A stretch of 13,459 nucleotides of DNA from Desulfobacterales bacterium (GTDB lineage: Bacteria > Desulfobacterota > Desulfobacteria > Desulfobacterales > Desulfosalsimonadaceae): NCBI GenBank assembly GCA_007127175.1, contig SKZX01000252.1, positions 1 through 13,459 of the forward strand. The letters are read 5' to 3'. The notes under the pieces are model-generated. The model made no database searches. It was not told where the DNA came from and saw only the letters and a list, made by a program, of their open reading frames with translations. Each line of letters begins with the position of its first letter. Within the stretch, counting starts at the first letter, position 1. This document shows positions 1 through 7,064 of the stretch, one piece after another. The position numbers were made by a program, and so were the translations under genes.

Positions 1-2
1 CG

Positions 3-113
3 TCAACAACGGAAAAGCGAAGAAGGGTACTGACGCCCAAGGATTGCGTTATTGATGAGACCTGCCCGGATTACAACTGCAAGGCGTGCGGCCACCAGTT
101 CCAAACAGGCTGA
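3..113 (+). CDS. C-terminal fragment with zinc-ribbon cysteines (partial)
   Basis: An open frame runs from the window edge to a TGA at 111-113 and gives 36 residues. The visible tail carries cysteines in the arrangement C-x5-C-x4-C-x2-C and ends in CKACGHQFQTG. The final CxxCG knuckle followed by an aromatic residue is typical of small zinc ribbons, which bind nucleic acid or stabilise a terminus. The start and the main domain lie outside the window, so the family cannot be named. A stem-loop directly after the stop fits the end of a transcription unit. The reading is short and could be spurious, but the cysteine spacing argues for a real protein end. Confidence 0.5.
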   Translation, partial: STTEKRRRVLTPKDCVIDETCPDYNCKACGHQFQTG

Positions 114-114
114 G

Positions 115-150
115 CCGGAAACCTTTATCGTTGTCCTGGCAGGCTTCCGG
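115..150 (+). terminator. Stem-loop after the zinc-ribbon gene
   Basis: CCGGAAACCT (115-124) pairs with AGGCTTCCGG (141-150), 9 of 10 positions, across a 16-base loop, starting two bases after the stop codon. The following bases are only mildly T-rich, so it may be a weak terminator or simply an mRNA 3' end structure. Confidence 0.4.
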
Positions 151-221
151 ATGTCCGCTTATTGATTAACGCATTGATTCAGCACCCCGGCTATCTTTTT
201 CCCACCAGGTGGACCGTCAAT

Positions 222-464
222 TCACCAATGTTTTCTTGCTTTGGAAACAAAGCGCCCCAAAAGCGCCACAAAAAATACAATCAAAGCGGCGACGACCACC
301 GGTACCGCAAGCCACAAGGCAACTCTGAAGGCAATGGCGACAAGGGGCAGCACGATAAATATCCCAATGCCCAGCAACAGGAGGGTTCCGCAGCCCACGG
401 AGAAATCTTTGAAAAAGCTTGATTTCCTGTATTCTTCAATATTCTTGTGTTCTGAATCTGTCAT
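222..464 (-). CDS. Small two-helix membrane protein of unknown function
   Basis: The frame encodes 80 residues with a short charged N-terminus (residues 1-20, rich in E, K, S), two long hydrophobic segments (about 24-47 and 51-71) and a basic tail (RFVSKARKHW). This predicts an inner-membrane hairpin with both ends probably cytoplasmic. No catalytic motif is visible and I do not recognise a family. An in-frame stop lies 12 codons upstream and no earlier in-frame ATG exists, so ATG at 464 is the best start, although its Shine-Dalgarno sequence is poor. It lies downstream of the 580-2010 gene on the same strand, but a strong hairpin at 522-550 separates them, so it may be expressed weakly by read-through or from its own promoter. 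The clean hydrophobic pattern makes a real gene more likely than a chance frame. Confidence 0.6.
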   Translation of the reverse strand: MTDSEHKNIEEYRKSSFFKDFSVGCGTLLLLGIGIFIVLPLVAIAFRVALWLAVPVVVAALIVFFVALLGRFVSKARKHW

Positions 465-521
465 TTTGGCAACCGAAACAAAAGGTCCTTTTAGCCATTA
501 ATCCGCAACCCGGATAATTCA

Positions 522-550
522 GGGGGCAAATTCGTACGGAATTCGCCCCC
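522..550 (-). terminator. Strong hairpin, likely terminator of the 580-2010 gene
   Basis: GGGGGCAAATTC (522-533) pairs with GAATTCGCCCCC (539-550) at 11 of 12 positions around a 5-base loop. It lies 30 bases beyond the stop of the minus-strand gene ending at 580. On the minus strand the stem is followed by TGAATT rather than a long U run, so termination strength is uncertain. The GC-rich base and position still fit a terminator or an mRNA-stabilising 3' structure. Confidence 0.55.
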
Positions 551-579
551 AATTTTCATCTTTATCGAATAAGCGGGGA

Positions 580-2010
580 TCAGAAAAGCGGAAACCTGCC
601 GATCACCAGATGCAAAAGGCCCAGGACAATCGCGGCCAGGCCCAGGGGGGTTTTATAGTCTTCGATCCCTTTGACCTTATCCAGATATTTCGAAACCTGG
701 GGATGGGACCAACCCCTGACAAAAACCAGCCCCAGGCATATGGCGGCGGCCTGCGGCAGCAGCGACGCGAACGGGGCAAGGCGGATGAGGTTTCCGAGAA
801 AACCGACCGCGCCGAAAGCAAGCAGTGCAAACCCCAGGGGCATCATGAATGCTTCGGCTTTACCGATGACAGGTTCAAGCTTTGGCAGCCTGGCAATCAA
901 CACGGCCTTTCCGGCCACAGCCCCTCCGGCGATGAGAAGCAGGCCCATGACCACCCGCCACAACAAAAACGAAGCACCGGCGGACTCCCCGGCTCTTGCG
1001 CCGGGCGCTGAAGCGACGGTCACTGCGCTTCTGGGGATCGACTTCTTGAGCATCTGGTGTTTCTGATAAAGTTTCGAGTTTGCATACCTGAAGGGGAGCG
1101 CCTTTTGAACGCCGCCTTCCTCAGCTGTATAGAAGACCATGTTGTAAACATACACGATATCGGGGTCGGCCGTTCCGGTGAAAGCGACAACCATGTCCAG
1201 GCTGTACTGGGTGGTTTCCCTGGTCAGCGGTGCCTGCTTCCACACTTCCCATCCCTTTCCGGTCACTGCGGCAGCGTAGGGGACATGTTCGTCGTCATAC
1301 TCCGGCTTGCTCCAGTTCGGGTTTTCCTGGAGGAACCGGAGGGCGGCCAAGGCAAGTTCATCCGGGTTTCCGGGCCCTTCAAAAGAGGGGTTGTGCCCCG
1401 GCCAGGTGAGCGCCGACAGGATATCCATGTATTGCCCGCGGGTCTCCTTCTCAGCGGCCTCGCTATTCTTTATCTGCTCGCGATAATCGGATTCGGGAGA
1501 CAGTTGCGCAGCAGCGTTATACCCGGCAAGCGAGTTTTTTGCATAACGGTACTTCAATTCCACCTTCGTCGGGTCCGGGTCTTTCATATACTCCCATCGG
1601 GTATAATTGTTTTGCCCCATATGCTCTGCCCACTGCACAATATTGGCATTCTGGTTGTCGATATCGGAAAAGAGATAGGCGCTTATCAGGTCATACATAT
1701 CCCGGGATGCGCCTGCAGGTTTTTCAACTTCCTTGAACAGCGCATTCAAAGCATTACGGTCCGAACCATAACGGCCTTCAAATTCTGCGTATTTGGTTTT
1801 AAATCGGTTTTTGAACTCAACCCATCGTTTTACAAACAAATCCGGATTATTTTCGAATTCGTGCTGGTAGAGAAAACTTTCCTGCTCGGTTAACAATGCG
1901 TCCATTTCCACCCAATCCCTGGCGATCTGCGCAGGGTCGGGGTTCGCGCCTGCGGCGGCAACCAGGGCAAAAACCATCAATCCGACAATAACAGCAGTCA
2001 ATTTTTTCAT
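580..2010 (-). CDS. Exported protein with large N-terminal domain and four C-terminal membrane helices
   Basis: The protein has 476 residues. Residues 1-22 form a signal peptide (MKKLTAVIVGLMVFALVAAAGA), probably cut before NPDP. Residues about 23-345 are soluble, acidic and rich in aromatic residues (W, Y), with repeated helical-looking stretches such as residues 28-100 and 160-200, and they should lie outside the cytoplasm. Four hydrophobic segments follow (about 348-373, 386-408, 412-432, 453-472), joined by short basic loops. There are no cysteine, histidine or nucleotide-binding motifs. I do not recognise the family. The start is supported by GGAAGGA six bases upstream (2017-2023). It stands alone: the upstream neighbour is divergent and a hairpin follows the stop. 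Possible roles include a membrane-anchored sensor or envelope assembly factor, but nothing in the sequence decides this. Confidence 0.8.
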   Translation of the reverse strand: MKKLTAVIVGLMVFALVAAAGANPDPAQIARDWVEMDALLTEQESFLYQHEFENNPDLFVKRWVEFKNRFKTKYAEFEGRYGSDRNALNALFKEVEKPAGASRDMYDLISAYLFSDIDNQNANIVQWAEHMGQNNYTRWEYMKDPDPTKVELKYRYAKNSLAGYNAAAQLSPESDYREQIKNSEAAEKETRGQYMDILSALTWPGHNPSFEGPGNPDELALAALRFLQENPNWSKPEYDDEHVPYAAAVTGKGWEVWKQAPLTRETTQYSLDMVVAFTGTADPDIVYVYNMVFYTAEEGGVQKALPFRYANSKLYQKHQMLKKSIPRSAVTVASAPGARAGESAGASFLLWRVVMGLLLIAGGAVAGKAVLIARLPKLEPVIGKAEAFMMPLGFALLAFGAVGFLGNLIRLAPFASLLPQAAAICLGLVFVRGWSHPQVSKYLDKVKGIEDYKTPLGLAAIVLGLLHLVIGRFPLF

Positions 2011-2095
2011 GATGAATCCTTCCGTTTATTGTGAAATAGCAGCAAAAAGGGAAACGATTACCAAAGCCCAAAGGCATTGATGTAGCAGCAATAAG

Positions 2096-2122
2096 ATTAT
2101 TCCACCTACAATCATTTTTCAA
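2096..2122 (-). promoter_or_regulatory. Weak sigma70-like promoter candidate for the 580-2010 gene
   Basis: On the minus strand TTGAAA (2122-2117) is followed by AATAAT (2101-2096). Each is one mismatch from consensus, but the 15-base spacer is short. It would give a leader of about 80 bases before the ATG at 2010. It is proposed only because the rest of the gap is occupied by the palindromic repeat. Confidence 0.25.
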
Positions 2123-2161
2123 TCTACACCCGACCGCTATCTTAACGCAATCAAAAAGGAT

Positions 2162-2313
2162 GAACCCGTAAAGTCGAGATCAGACGACTTTGAAAAAAGT
2201 CCAAGATCCAAGCTTGCGCAATTTTTGAAGAATTGAGCGTACTTAGCCGTACGTGAGATTCTTCGGAAATTGTGCGTAACGCAGATATTGGACTTTTTGC
2301 GAAGTCGTCAAAA
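2162..2313. repeat. Long imperfect palindrome, MITE- or REP-like intergenic repeat
   Basis: The stretch 2183-2309 is a long imperfect inverted repeat centred near 2245. GACGACTT opens the left arm and AAGTCGTC closes the right arm. AAAAAGTCCAA on the left matches TTGGACTTTTT on the right, CAATTT and GAAGAAT blocks are shared further in, and GTAC-ttagcc-GTAC forms the centre. Roughly two thirds of arm positions match. A preceding smaller hairpin (AAAGTCG 2170-2176 with CGACTTT 2185-2191) and the lead-in GAACCCGTA are shared with a second partial copy at 8072-8109, which shows this is a repeated element and not a one-off structure. It carries no gene. I associate such repeats with Desulfobacterota genomes, which is recollection only. 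Confidence 0.75.
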
Positions 2314-2330
2314 AGGCTTTACATCAAAAA

Positions 2331-2349
2331 GTAACGCTGTTACCGTAAC
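2331..2349. promoter_or_regulatory. Candidate TetR operator, alternating GTAAC half-sites
   Basis: GTAAC (2331-2335), GTTAC (2339-2343) and GTAAC (2345-2349) form two overlapping palindromes, GTAACgctGTTAC and GTTACcGTAAC. They lie 29-47 bases before the ATG of the TetR-family gene. TetR-type repressors commonly bind dyads in their own promoters, so autoregulation is a reasonable inference. TTTACA at 2318-2323 could be a -35 element with the dyad falling over the -10 region. Confidence 0.4.
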
Positions 2350-2377
2350 CTTGTGCATATCAAAAAATGGAACGACT

Positions 2378-3048
2378 ATGCCCAAAGCACAGCGAAAACC
2401 CGAAGAAATAGAAGCGATTCGCGAAGCGATCCTGGACCATGCCATAGACCTGATTGCCGAAGCCGGGTACAAGGGGTTCAGTATGCGAAAACTGGGCACC
2501 CGGCTCGGCATCGCCGCCAAAACCATCTACAACTATTTCCACAGCAAGGACGAAATCTACCTGTCGATCCTGACCCGGGGGTTTGAAGCCCTGCACGCGC
2601 AATGTGCGGCGACTGCAGCCGCCCATCGCGACCCCATGGACAAAATCGAGGCCCCATGTGCCGCTGTTTCGTGGATTTCGGCCTGGCCCACGCCAATCTC
2701 TATAACCTGATGTTTACCTGGCATGTTCCCAAATTCCGCGATTACCTTGGCACGGACATGGAGCCGGCCGCCCGCCTGGAGATGGAAACCGCCCTTTCGC
2801 TGTCTCAGCTGTTCATCGATGCGCTCCGTGCGTGCGGCAACGGCGGAAAACCGATGCCCGAGGAAAACGCCCGCTTTCTGATGATCCAGATCTGGTGCCA
2901 GGCCCACGGCTATATTGCGGGCATCAACAACACCCTGCTCGACTACATGCACAAAAACCCGATTGTACTGAAAGACCGGCTGATTGCGAAGCTGGTGGAA
3001 AGCGTTCAGGCGGGAGTGGAAAACAATGGAAGGCGCGTGAACCGATAG
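2378..3048 (+). pseudogene. TetR-family regulator with WHG-type C-terminal domain, frameshifted
   Basis: Two frames together form one regulator. The first (2378 to about 2653) gives 92 residues with a classic TetR DNA-binding head: helices at 10-28, then GFSMRKLGTRLGIAAKTIYNYF (about 33-54) as the helix-turn-helix, then HSKDEIYLSIL. The second (from about 2656) gives 130 residues beginning MCRCFVDFGLAHANLYNLMF and including IWCQAHGY, which matches the W-x2-HG signature of WHG-type TetR ligand domains. The shift falls in GAGGCCCCATG (2648-2658): removing two Cs restores one protein of about 222 residues. As written, the first frame stops at 2710 after a foreign tail, so no ligand domain is made. 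The break could be a true mutation or an indel error at the C run. The ATG at 2378 starts the conserved region; a longer in-frame start at 2270 lies inside the repeat and is unlikely. Confidence 0.8.
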
Positions 3049-3102
3049 TTCCGGAATTCGTCACTATTTTGACAATCTGTCTTTTACAGGAGGGGGGCAA
3101 TA

Positions 3103-4959
3103 ATGAAAACAGGGCATGAACCGGGCATTAAAACCATTTTCATATTTTTTCTGCTGGTCTTTTTTCTGATGGGCTGCGCGGCCAAACCGACGCCGCGCCC
3201 GCAGGACCTGATCCTTGGCAAAAGCACGGGCCCGTGCGGTGACAAAACCATATACATGGGCTGCGATGTTGATGTGAAACAGGGCCCCAAGGGGGAGATC
3301 GCAAATGCAGCCCTCATTGAACACGGCGAACAATTCTCGAAAAATCTATATAAGGTGACAGACGGGGTCTACAGCCTTGTGGGATACGGCCTTGCCAACG
3401 CCCACATGATCGAAGGCAGGGAAGGCATCATCATCATCGACACGGGTGATGGCGTTGAAATGGCCGCTGAACACCTAAAAGAGTTCCGCAAGGTGACGCA
3501 AAAACCGGTCACAGCGATTATCCTGACACACTTTCATTACGCATTTGGCACTGTGGCTTATCTTGCAGAAGATGAAAACAGGGACATTCCGGTTTACGGC
3601 CATGAACTGCTCCATGAGACCTATGTCAACATCGCCAGTGAAATCGGCCAGACCTTTGTGCGCCGACTGGCCATTCAGTTCGGCCTGCACCTTCCGATGG
3701 CGGGGCCGGATGCCATGCCGAACATGGGGATCGGGCCTTATTTTCTAGACATGAGCCATGGCATACCCACCAACGGCTATGTGCAGCCGACCCACATCAT
3801 TTCCGGCAGGCAGGACCTTGAGATTGACGGGGTCCGTTTTCATTTTGCAAACTTTGCCTCCGACTCCCCCGACACCCTCGTGATCTATCTTCCCGATAAA
3901 AAAGTGGCGGTCAACAACCATTTCTGGCCGGCGGTGGCCAATATGTACACCCTCCGGGGCGGAAGGTTCCGCGACCCCGAACAATGGATCGGCGGCATCG
4001 ATTATATGCGAAGCCTCGATGTCGAGCACCTTGTCAATGTTCACGGCGTGCCCCTGTCCGGCAGGGCGGCGATATCGCATTCCCTAAGGAATTATCGGGA
4101 CGCCGTTCAATATATTTATGATCAGTCCGTCCGGGGGATCAATAAAGGGCTGGGGCCGGACGAACTGCGCTACTTTGTCGAGTTGCCGCCGCACTTGGCG
4201 GGCGACCCTTATATAAATGAGCATTACGGCGAAGTTGCATTGTTCCCCAAACAGATTTTCATGGCATTGCTTGGCTGGTATGGAACGGATGCGGCAACCA
4301 TACACCCGGTGCCGCCCCACATCGAAGCCCAACGGATCGTGGACGGCTTCGGCGGAACCGACGCCGTGCTGGCAAAGGTCCAGGAAGCGCTGACCAATCG
4401 TGAATATGCCTGGGCCGCGCAGTTGGTCACCTATGTACTGCGCCTCGATCCCGACCATCAAGCGGCAAGGCAGCTGAAAGCCGACGCCCTGCGGCGCATG
4501 GGACAGGCAACGCCCGCCGCCATCACCCGCAATTTTTACATCACCCAGGCCCTGGAACTGGAGGGCAAGGTCGACCGGTTCGATCTTCCGCCGGCCTTGA
4601 TCACCGAAGCGGTCATTTTGCGCTCCCGCCCCGGTTTTTTTGTGAGGGCGCTCCGGTTTGCCCTTGACCCTGAAAAGAGCGCCGACGTTGACCAGGTGTT
4701 CGGCATCTACTTTTCCGATATCGAACAGGGCTTCGGCATGCATGTGCGCAAAGGGGTCGCCGAATACCTGGATCATTATCCGGAAAACCCGGACCTGGCC
4801 ATCAGGCTGCCGCGCACCGCCTGGGCCAAAATGCTGCTCGGCAAAACCGGCCTGGCAGGACAGGTCTGGGCGCTTCTTACCGGGGAGATGGAAGTGACCG
4901 CGGGAAATACCCGTGAACTGAGCCAATTCTTCAGCATGTTCGATCAGCAGAAGCGATGA
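3103..4959 (+). CDS. Alkylsulfatase-like metallo-beta-lactamase-fold lipoprotein with altered metal site
   Basis: The protein has 618 residues. Residues 1-25 form a lipoprotein signal with lipobox FLMGC (C25). Residues about 80-320 are a metallo-beta-lactamase fold (YSLVGYGLANAHMIEG, IIIIDTGDG, ILTHFHYAFGT, NMYTLRGG, VNVHGVPLSG). Residues about 325-485 match the alkylsulfatase dimerisation domain and about 490-612 the SCP2-like C-terminal domain, so the order and length follow SdsA1/BDS1-type alkylsulfatases, which release sulfate from alkyl esters using two zinc ions. Here the HxHxDH motif reads H143-F-H145-Y-A147-F148, the later Glu ligands appear as D257 and N272, and only H143, H145 and H314 remain. 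It may bind metal differently or not act as a sulfatase. A strong AGGAGGGGGG (3088-3097) sets the start. It follows the TetR gene by 54 bases and overlaps or abuts the hydrolase gene. Confidence 0.85.
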   Translation: MKTGHEPGIKTIFIFFLLVFFLMGCAAKPTPRPQDLILGKSTGPCGDKTIYMGCDVDVKQGPKGEIANAALIEHGEQFSKNLYKVTDGVYSLVGYGLANAHMIEGREGIIIIDTGDGVEMAAEHLKEFRKVTQKPVTAIILTHFHYAFGTVAYLAEDENRDIPVYGHELLHETYVNIASEIGQTFVRRLAIQFGLHLPMAGPDAMPNMGIGPYFLDMSHGIPTNGYVQPTHIISGRQDLEIDGVRFHFANFASDSPDTLVIYLPDKKVAVNNHFWPAVANMYTLRGGRFRDPEQWIGGIDYMRSLDVEHLVNVHGVPLSGRAAISHSLRNYRDAVQYIYDQSVRGINKGLGPDELRYFVELPPHLAGDPYINEHYGEVALFPKQIFMALLGWYGTDAATIHPVPPHIEAQRIVDGFGGTDAVLAKVQEALTNREYAWAAQLVTYVLRLDPDHQAARQLKADALRRMGQATPAAITRNFYITQALELEGKVDRFDLPPALITEAVILRSRPGFFVRALRFALDPEKSADVDQVFGIYFSDIEQGFGMHVRKGVAEYLDHYPENPDLAIRLPRTAWAKMLLGKTGLAGQVWALLTGEMEVTAGNTRELSQFFSMFDQQKR

Positions 4960-4979
4960 AGCCCGGGGAAGAAGAAAAA

Positions 4980-5882
4980 ATGGAATCGATTCGCATGACT
5001 GCCAACGGGCTGGAATTTGAAATCCTGGTTTCCGGCCGCTCGGATCAACTGATGCTTCTGCTGCACGGCTTTCCCGATGATGCGCGGTCCTTTCTCCCGA
5101 TGATGCGCATCCTCAATGACGCCGGCTACATGTGCGCAGCGCCCTATATGCGCGGCTACTGGCCCACCTCGGTCCCGGAATCCGTGAGCGAATCGCAGTT
5201 CGCCACCATCCAGATCGCCGATCTCGCAGCGGACGCCGCGGCCATCACCTTGCAGTTAAAAGTGCGTTATGACCTGAAAGCCGTGTACCTGGTGGGCCAT
5301 GACTGGGGCGCGATTGCCGCCTACGGCGCAGTGAACCACAGCAGCGGCCTTTACGAAAAAGCCGTCATGATGTCGGTGCCGCCGGGGCCCGCCTTTCTTC
5401 GGAACCTGTTGACAAACCCTTCCCAGTTGGCACGGAGCTGGTACATCCTGTTCTTCCAGGTGCCCGCCCTGCCCGAACATATCATTCGATCCGGCCGCGG
5501 CGAGTTTATTGCCAAGCTCTGGCGGGACTGGAGCGGGGACATGTCCCCTTTCCGGGAGCGCATGGCGGAAGTCATTGACACGCTTTCCCGGCCCCACAGC
5601 CTGCGGGCCGCCCTGGCCTATTACCGGGGGCTTCTGCGCCCACCCCCGGGCGAATTGGCCAAATGGAACCTCAGCCGGCGCCTGTTTCTGGCGCCGGTCC
5701 GGGCACCAGCCCTGGTATTGAGCGGGGAAACGGACCATTGTATTTCCAGCGCCATGTTCAACAATTGTGAAAAAGAGATCGGCCAGGCCGGGGGCAGGTA
5801 CCGGATGATCAAAAATGCCGGGCATTTTCTACCATTGGAAGCACCGGAAAAGGTGGTGGCAGAAATACTTCAATTTATTTAA
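4980..5882 (+). CDS. Alpha/beta hydrolase, epoxide hydrolase-like
   Basis: From ATG 4980 the protein has 300 residues. It shows HGFPD (29-33, oxyanion region), the nucleophile elbow VGHDWGA with Asp at 108, a cap region with SWYILFFQVPALPE (154-167) and AYYRGLLRP (213-221), then an acid in SGETDH (D252) and the catalytic His in AGHFLPLEAPE (H282). An Asp nucleophile plus cap tyrosines is the pattern of soluble epoxide hydrolases; haloalkane dehalogenases share the Asp but lack those tyrosines. The substrate is unknown. There is no signal peptide, so it is cytoplasmic. GGGGAAGAAG lies just before 4980. An alternative ATG at 4956 overlaps the upstream stop (ATGA) and would add eight hydrophilic residues; either way it is translationally coupled to the sulfatase-like lipoprotein and probably acts in the same pathway. 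Confidence 0.88.
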   Translation: MESIRMTANGLEFEILVSGRSDQLMLLLHGFPDDARSFLPMMRILNDAGYMCAAPYMRGYWPTSVPESVSESQFATIQIADLAADAAAITLQLKVRYDLKAVYLVGHDWGAIAAYGAVNHSSGLYEKAVMMSVPPGPAFLRNLLTNPSQLARSWYILFFQVPALPEHIIRSGRGEFIAKLWRDWSGDMSPFRERMAEVIDTLSRPHSLRAALAYYRGLLRPPPGELAKWNLSRRLFLAPVRAPALVLSGETDHCISSAMFNNCEKEIGQAGGRYRMIKNAGHFLPLEAPEKVVAEILQFI

Positions 5883-5883
5883 A

Positions 5884-5918
5884 GGGCATTTTCACGCGAG
5901 GCCGTGGCGAAAATGCCC
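5884..5918. terminator. Stem-loop between convergent genes
   Basis: GGGCATTTT (5884-5892) pairs perfectly with AAAATGCCC (5910-5918), and CACG inside pairs with CGTG leaving a small bulge. It starts one base after the hydrolase stop codon and also lies downstream of the convergent gene that ends at 5989, so it could serve both. T runs after the stem are short on each strand. Confidence 0.55.
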
Positions 5919-5988
5919 GGTAAAAATTCCGCTATCTGCCGGTGCGGAGAATCATATTTGAACGAGGCCGGGGATTAAGCGGAAATGT

Positions 5989-6684
5989 TTATCGTTTTAT
6001 ATGCTTGTCAGGACCAACCCACGGTTTGGGCGGGCCGATCAGCGCAAAGGGCGCGGGATTCATGGAACCGCCGCCCAGCGCCATATAGCCGGCGCCGATG
6101 AAAAGGGTATCATTGACCCGGCGGATTTCATCCCGCATGGAATGAATCATGCCGGTGTTGTCCGTGCTGTAGTCCACCTGAAAGGACAACTTTCCATCCT
6201 TCCCGACTTTAGAGACGGCCAAAGACGTTTTCATGGGCCGGGTGCGCAGCGTGCGAAACGTCCCATCCGGTTTTTTCTGCTGGAAAATATTATAACCCTT
6301 CCCGGTAGGCCCGCCATTGGCCATAAAGGCTTTCCCCGCCCAAATGGTGCCTAAGGTGATCCGGCCCGTGGGGAAAACATGGTGCGTGAACAGGGCTGAT
6401 GAGGGCCCAAGAACGCCCCCGCTGAGCAGTTTTGCTTCATACTCGCCGTTTAACGCCGTCATTTCCGGCGTTTCCGCGGCGTAAAACAGCTGCATTTTAT
6501 CCTTCCGGGAAAGCTTTTCCACATCATCAAAAACGGCAACAGCGGGCTCGACCCCCAGAATCCCGGCCATGGTCCTGCCGTCTGGCTTTCTGCTGCCGGC
6601 CTGAAGGATATTGATGCCATTGAGAACAATAAGGGATATGACAATCAACCCGATACCGATGCCGATGTAAATCAAGGCAGTCAT
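5989..6684 (-). CDS. Membrane-anchored protein of unknown function
   Basis: The protein has 231 residues. Residues 3-27 (ALIYIGIGIGLIVISLIVLNGINIL) form a single N-terminal helix that probably anchors the rest outside the cytoplasm; no signal peptidase site is obvious. The remainder is predicted mostly beta, with a helix near 52-70 (DDVEKLSRKDKMQLFYAA), then LNGEYEAKLLSGG, LFTHHVFPTGRITLGTIWAGKAF, a repeated Thr/Lys strand pattern (150-172), DEIRRVNDTLFIGAGYMALGGG (185-206) and PFALIGP near the end. Alternating strands suggest a small lipid- or ligand-binding barrel, but I do not recognise the family and see no catalytic triad. GGGAGAGG lies a few bases before the ATG. The gene converges with the hydrolase operon and is divergent from the flavoprotein at 7065. 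Confidence 0.78.
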   Translation of the reverse strand: MTALIYIGIGIGLIVISLIVLNGINILQAGSRKPDGRTMAGILGVEPAVAVFDDVEKLSRKDKMQLFYAAETPEMTALNGEYEAKLLSGGVLGPSSALFTHHVFPTGRITLGTIWAGKAFMANGGPTGKGYNIFQQKKPDGTFRTLRTRPMKTSLAVSKVGKDGKLSFQVDYSTDNTGMIHSMRDEIRRVNDTLFIGAGYMALGGGSMNPAPFALIGPPKPWVGPDKHIKR

Positions 6685-7064
6685 GGCCTCTCCCTGTTTT
6701 TGAAAATTAAAAATGCTTGCAGCGTTGTTCTGTACCTGAACGCAACAGAGGAGTCATAACCCCTCAAAAAAAACCCGGGACGCCTGCAGCAAAGATTGTG
6801 TATGCGCTTCAGGGTTTCGGTTGCGGCAAATTTAATTATCTTTCGATTGCGATCCCGATTTCGATTTCGATTACCCCTTAAAAGGAATTGGGCCGAAAGG
6901 CAATCGTGAAATCGTTATTAATAAACAAAACGGGTTGAATTACCTATTCATACCGGTTATGAAGCTTTTATGCATCTTTTTTTTTCGGAAGAAATGTCTG
7001 CCGGAATCCGGGAGTGGACAAAACCCCAGGACAAAACCGGTCTTTTACTCAAAGGAGCTGCCCC
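6685..7064. other. Divergent intergenic region between the anchored protein and the flavoprotein
   Basis: No gene is visible in these 380 bases. Structures seen are a dyad GTTCtgtacctGAAC (6727-6741), a hairpin GAGGAGT-cata-ACCCCTC (6748-6765) followed by eight A residues, a hexamer tandem repeat (6844-6873), and a weak promoter pair TTGAAT (6935-6940) and TTATGA (6957-6962) with a 16-base spacer pointing at the flavoprotein gene. None is strong enough to assign a regulator. Confidence 0.4.
6844..6873. repeat. Hexamer tandem repeat, five CGATNN units
   Basis: Five consecutive six-base units each begin CGAT: CGATTG, CGATCC, CGATTT, CGATTT, CGATTA. The array lies in a non-coding gap, so the periodicity is not a codon effect. 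Short arrays of this sort are prone to slippage. Confidence 0.7.

Noticed and set aside
1057..1893. 278-codon plus-strand frame
   Set aside because: It is antisense to the exported protein at 580-2010, which has a signal peptide, helices and ribosome site; the plus frame has none of these.
2270..2377. Longer TetR start at 2270
   Set aside because: The added 36 residues lie partly inside the palindromic repeat and across the operator candidate and do not resemble TetR N-termini; conserved sequence begins at 2378.
4084..4926. 280-codon minus-strand frame
   Set aside because: It mirrors the well-matched dimerisation and C-terminal domains of the sulfatase-like protein and shows no motifs of its own.
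7014..7064. Upstream ATG for the flavoprotein
   Set aside because: The family begins at MKTRITELFGIQYPI and AAAGGAG lies at the right distance from 7065.
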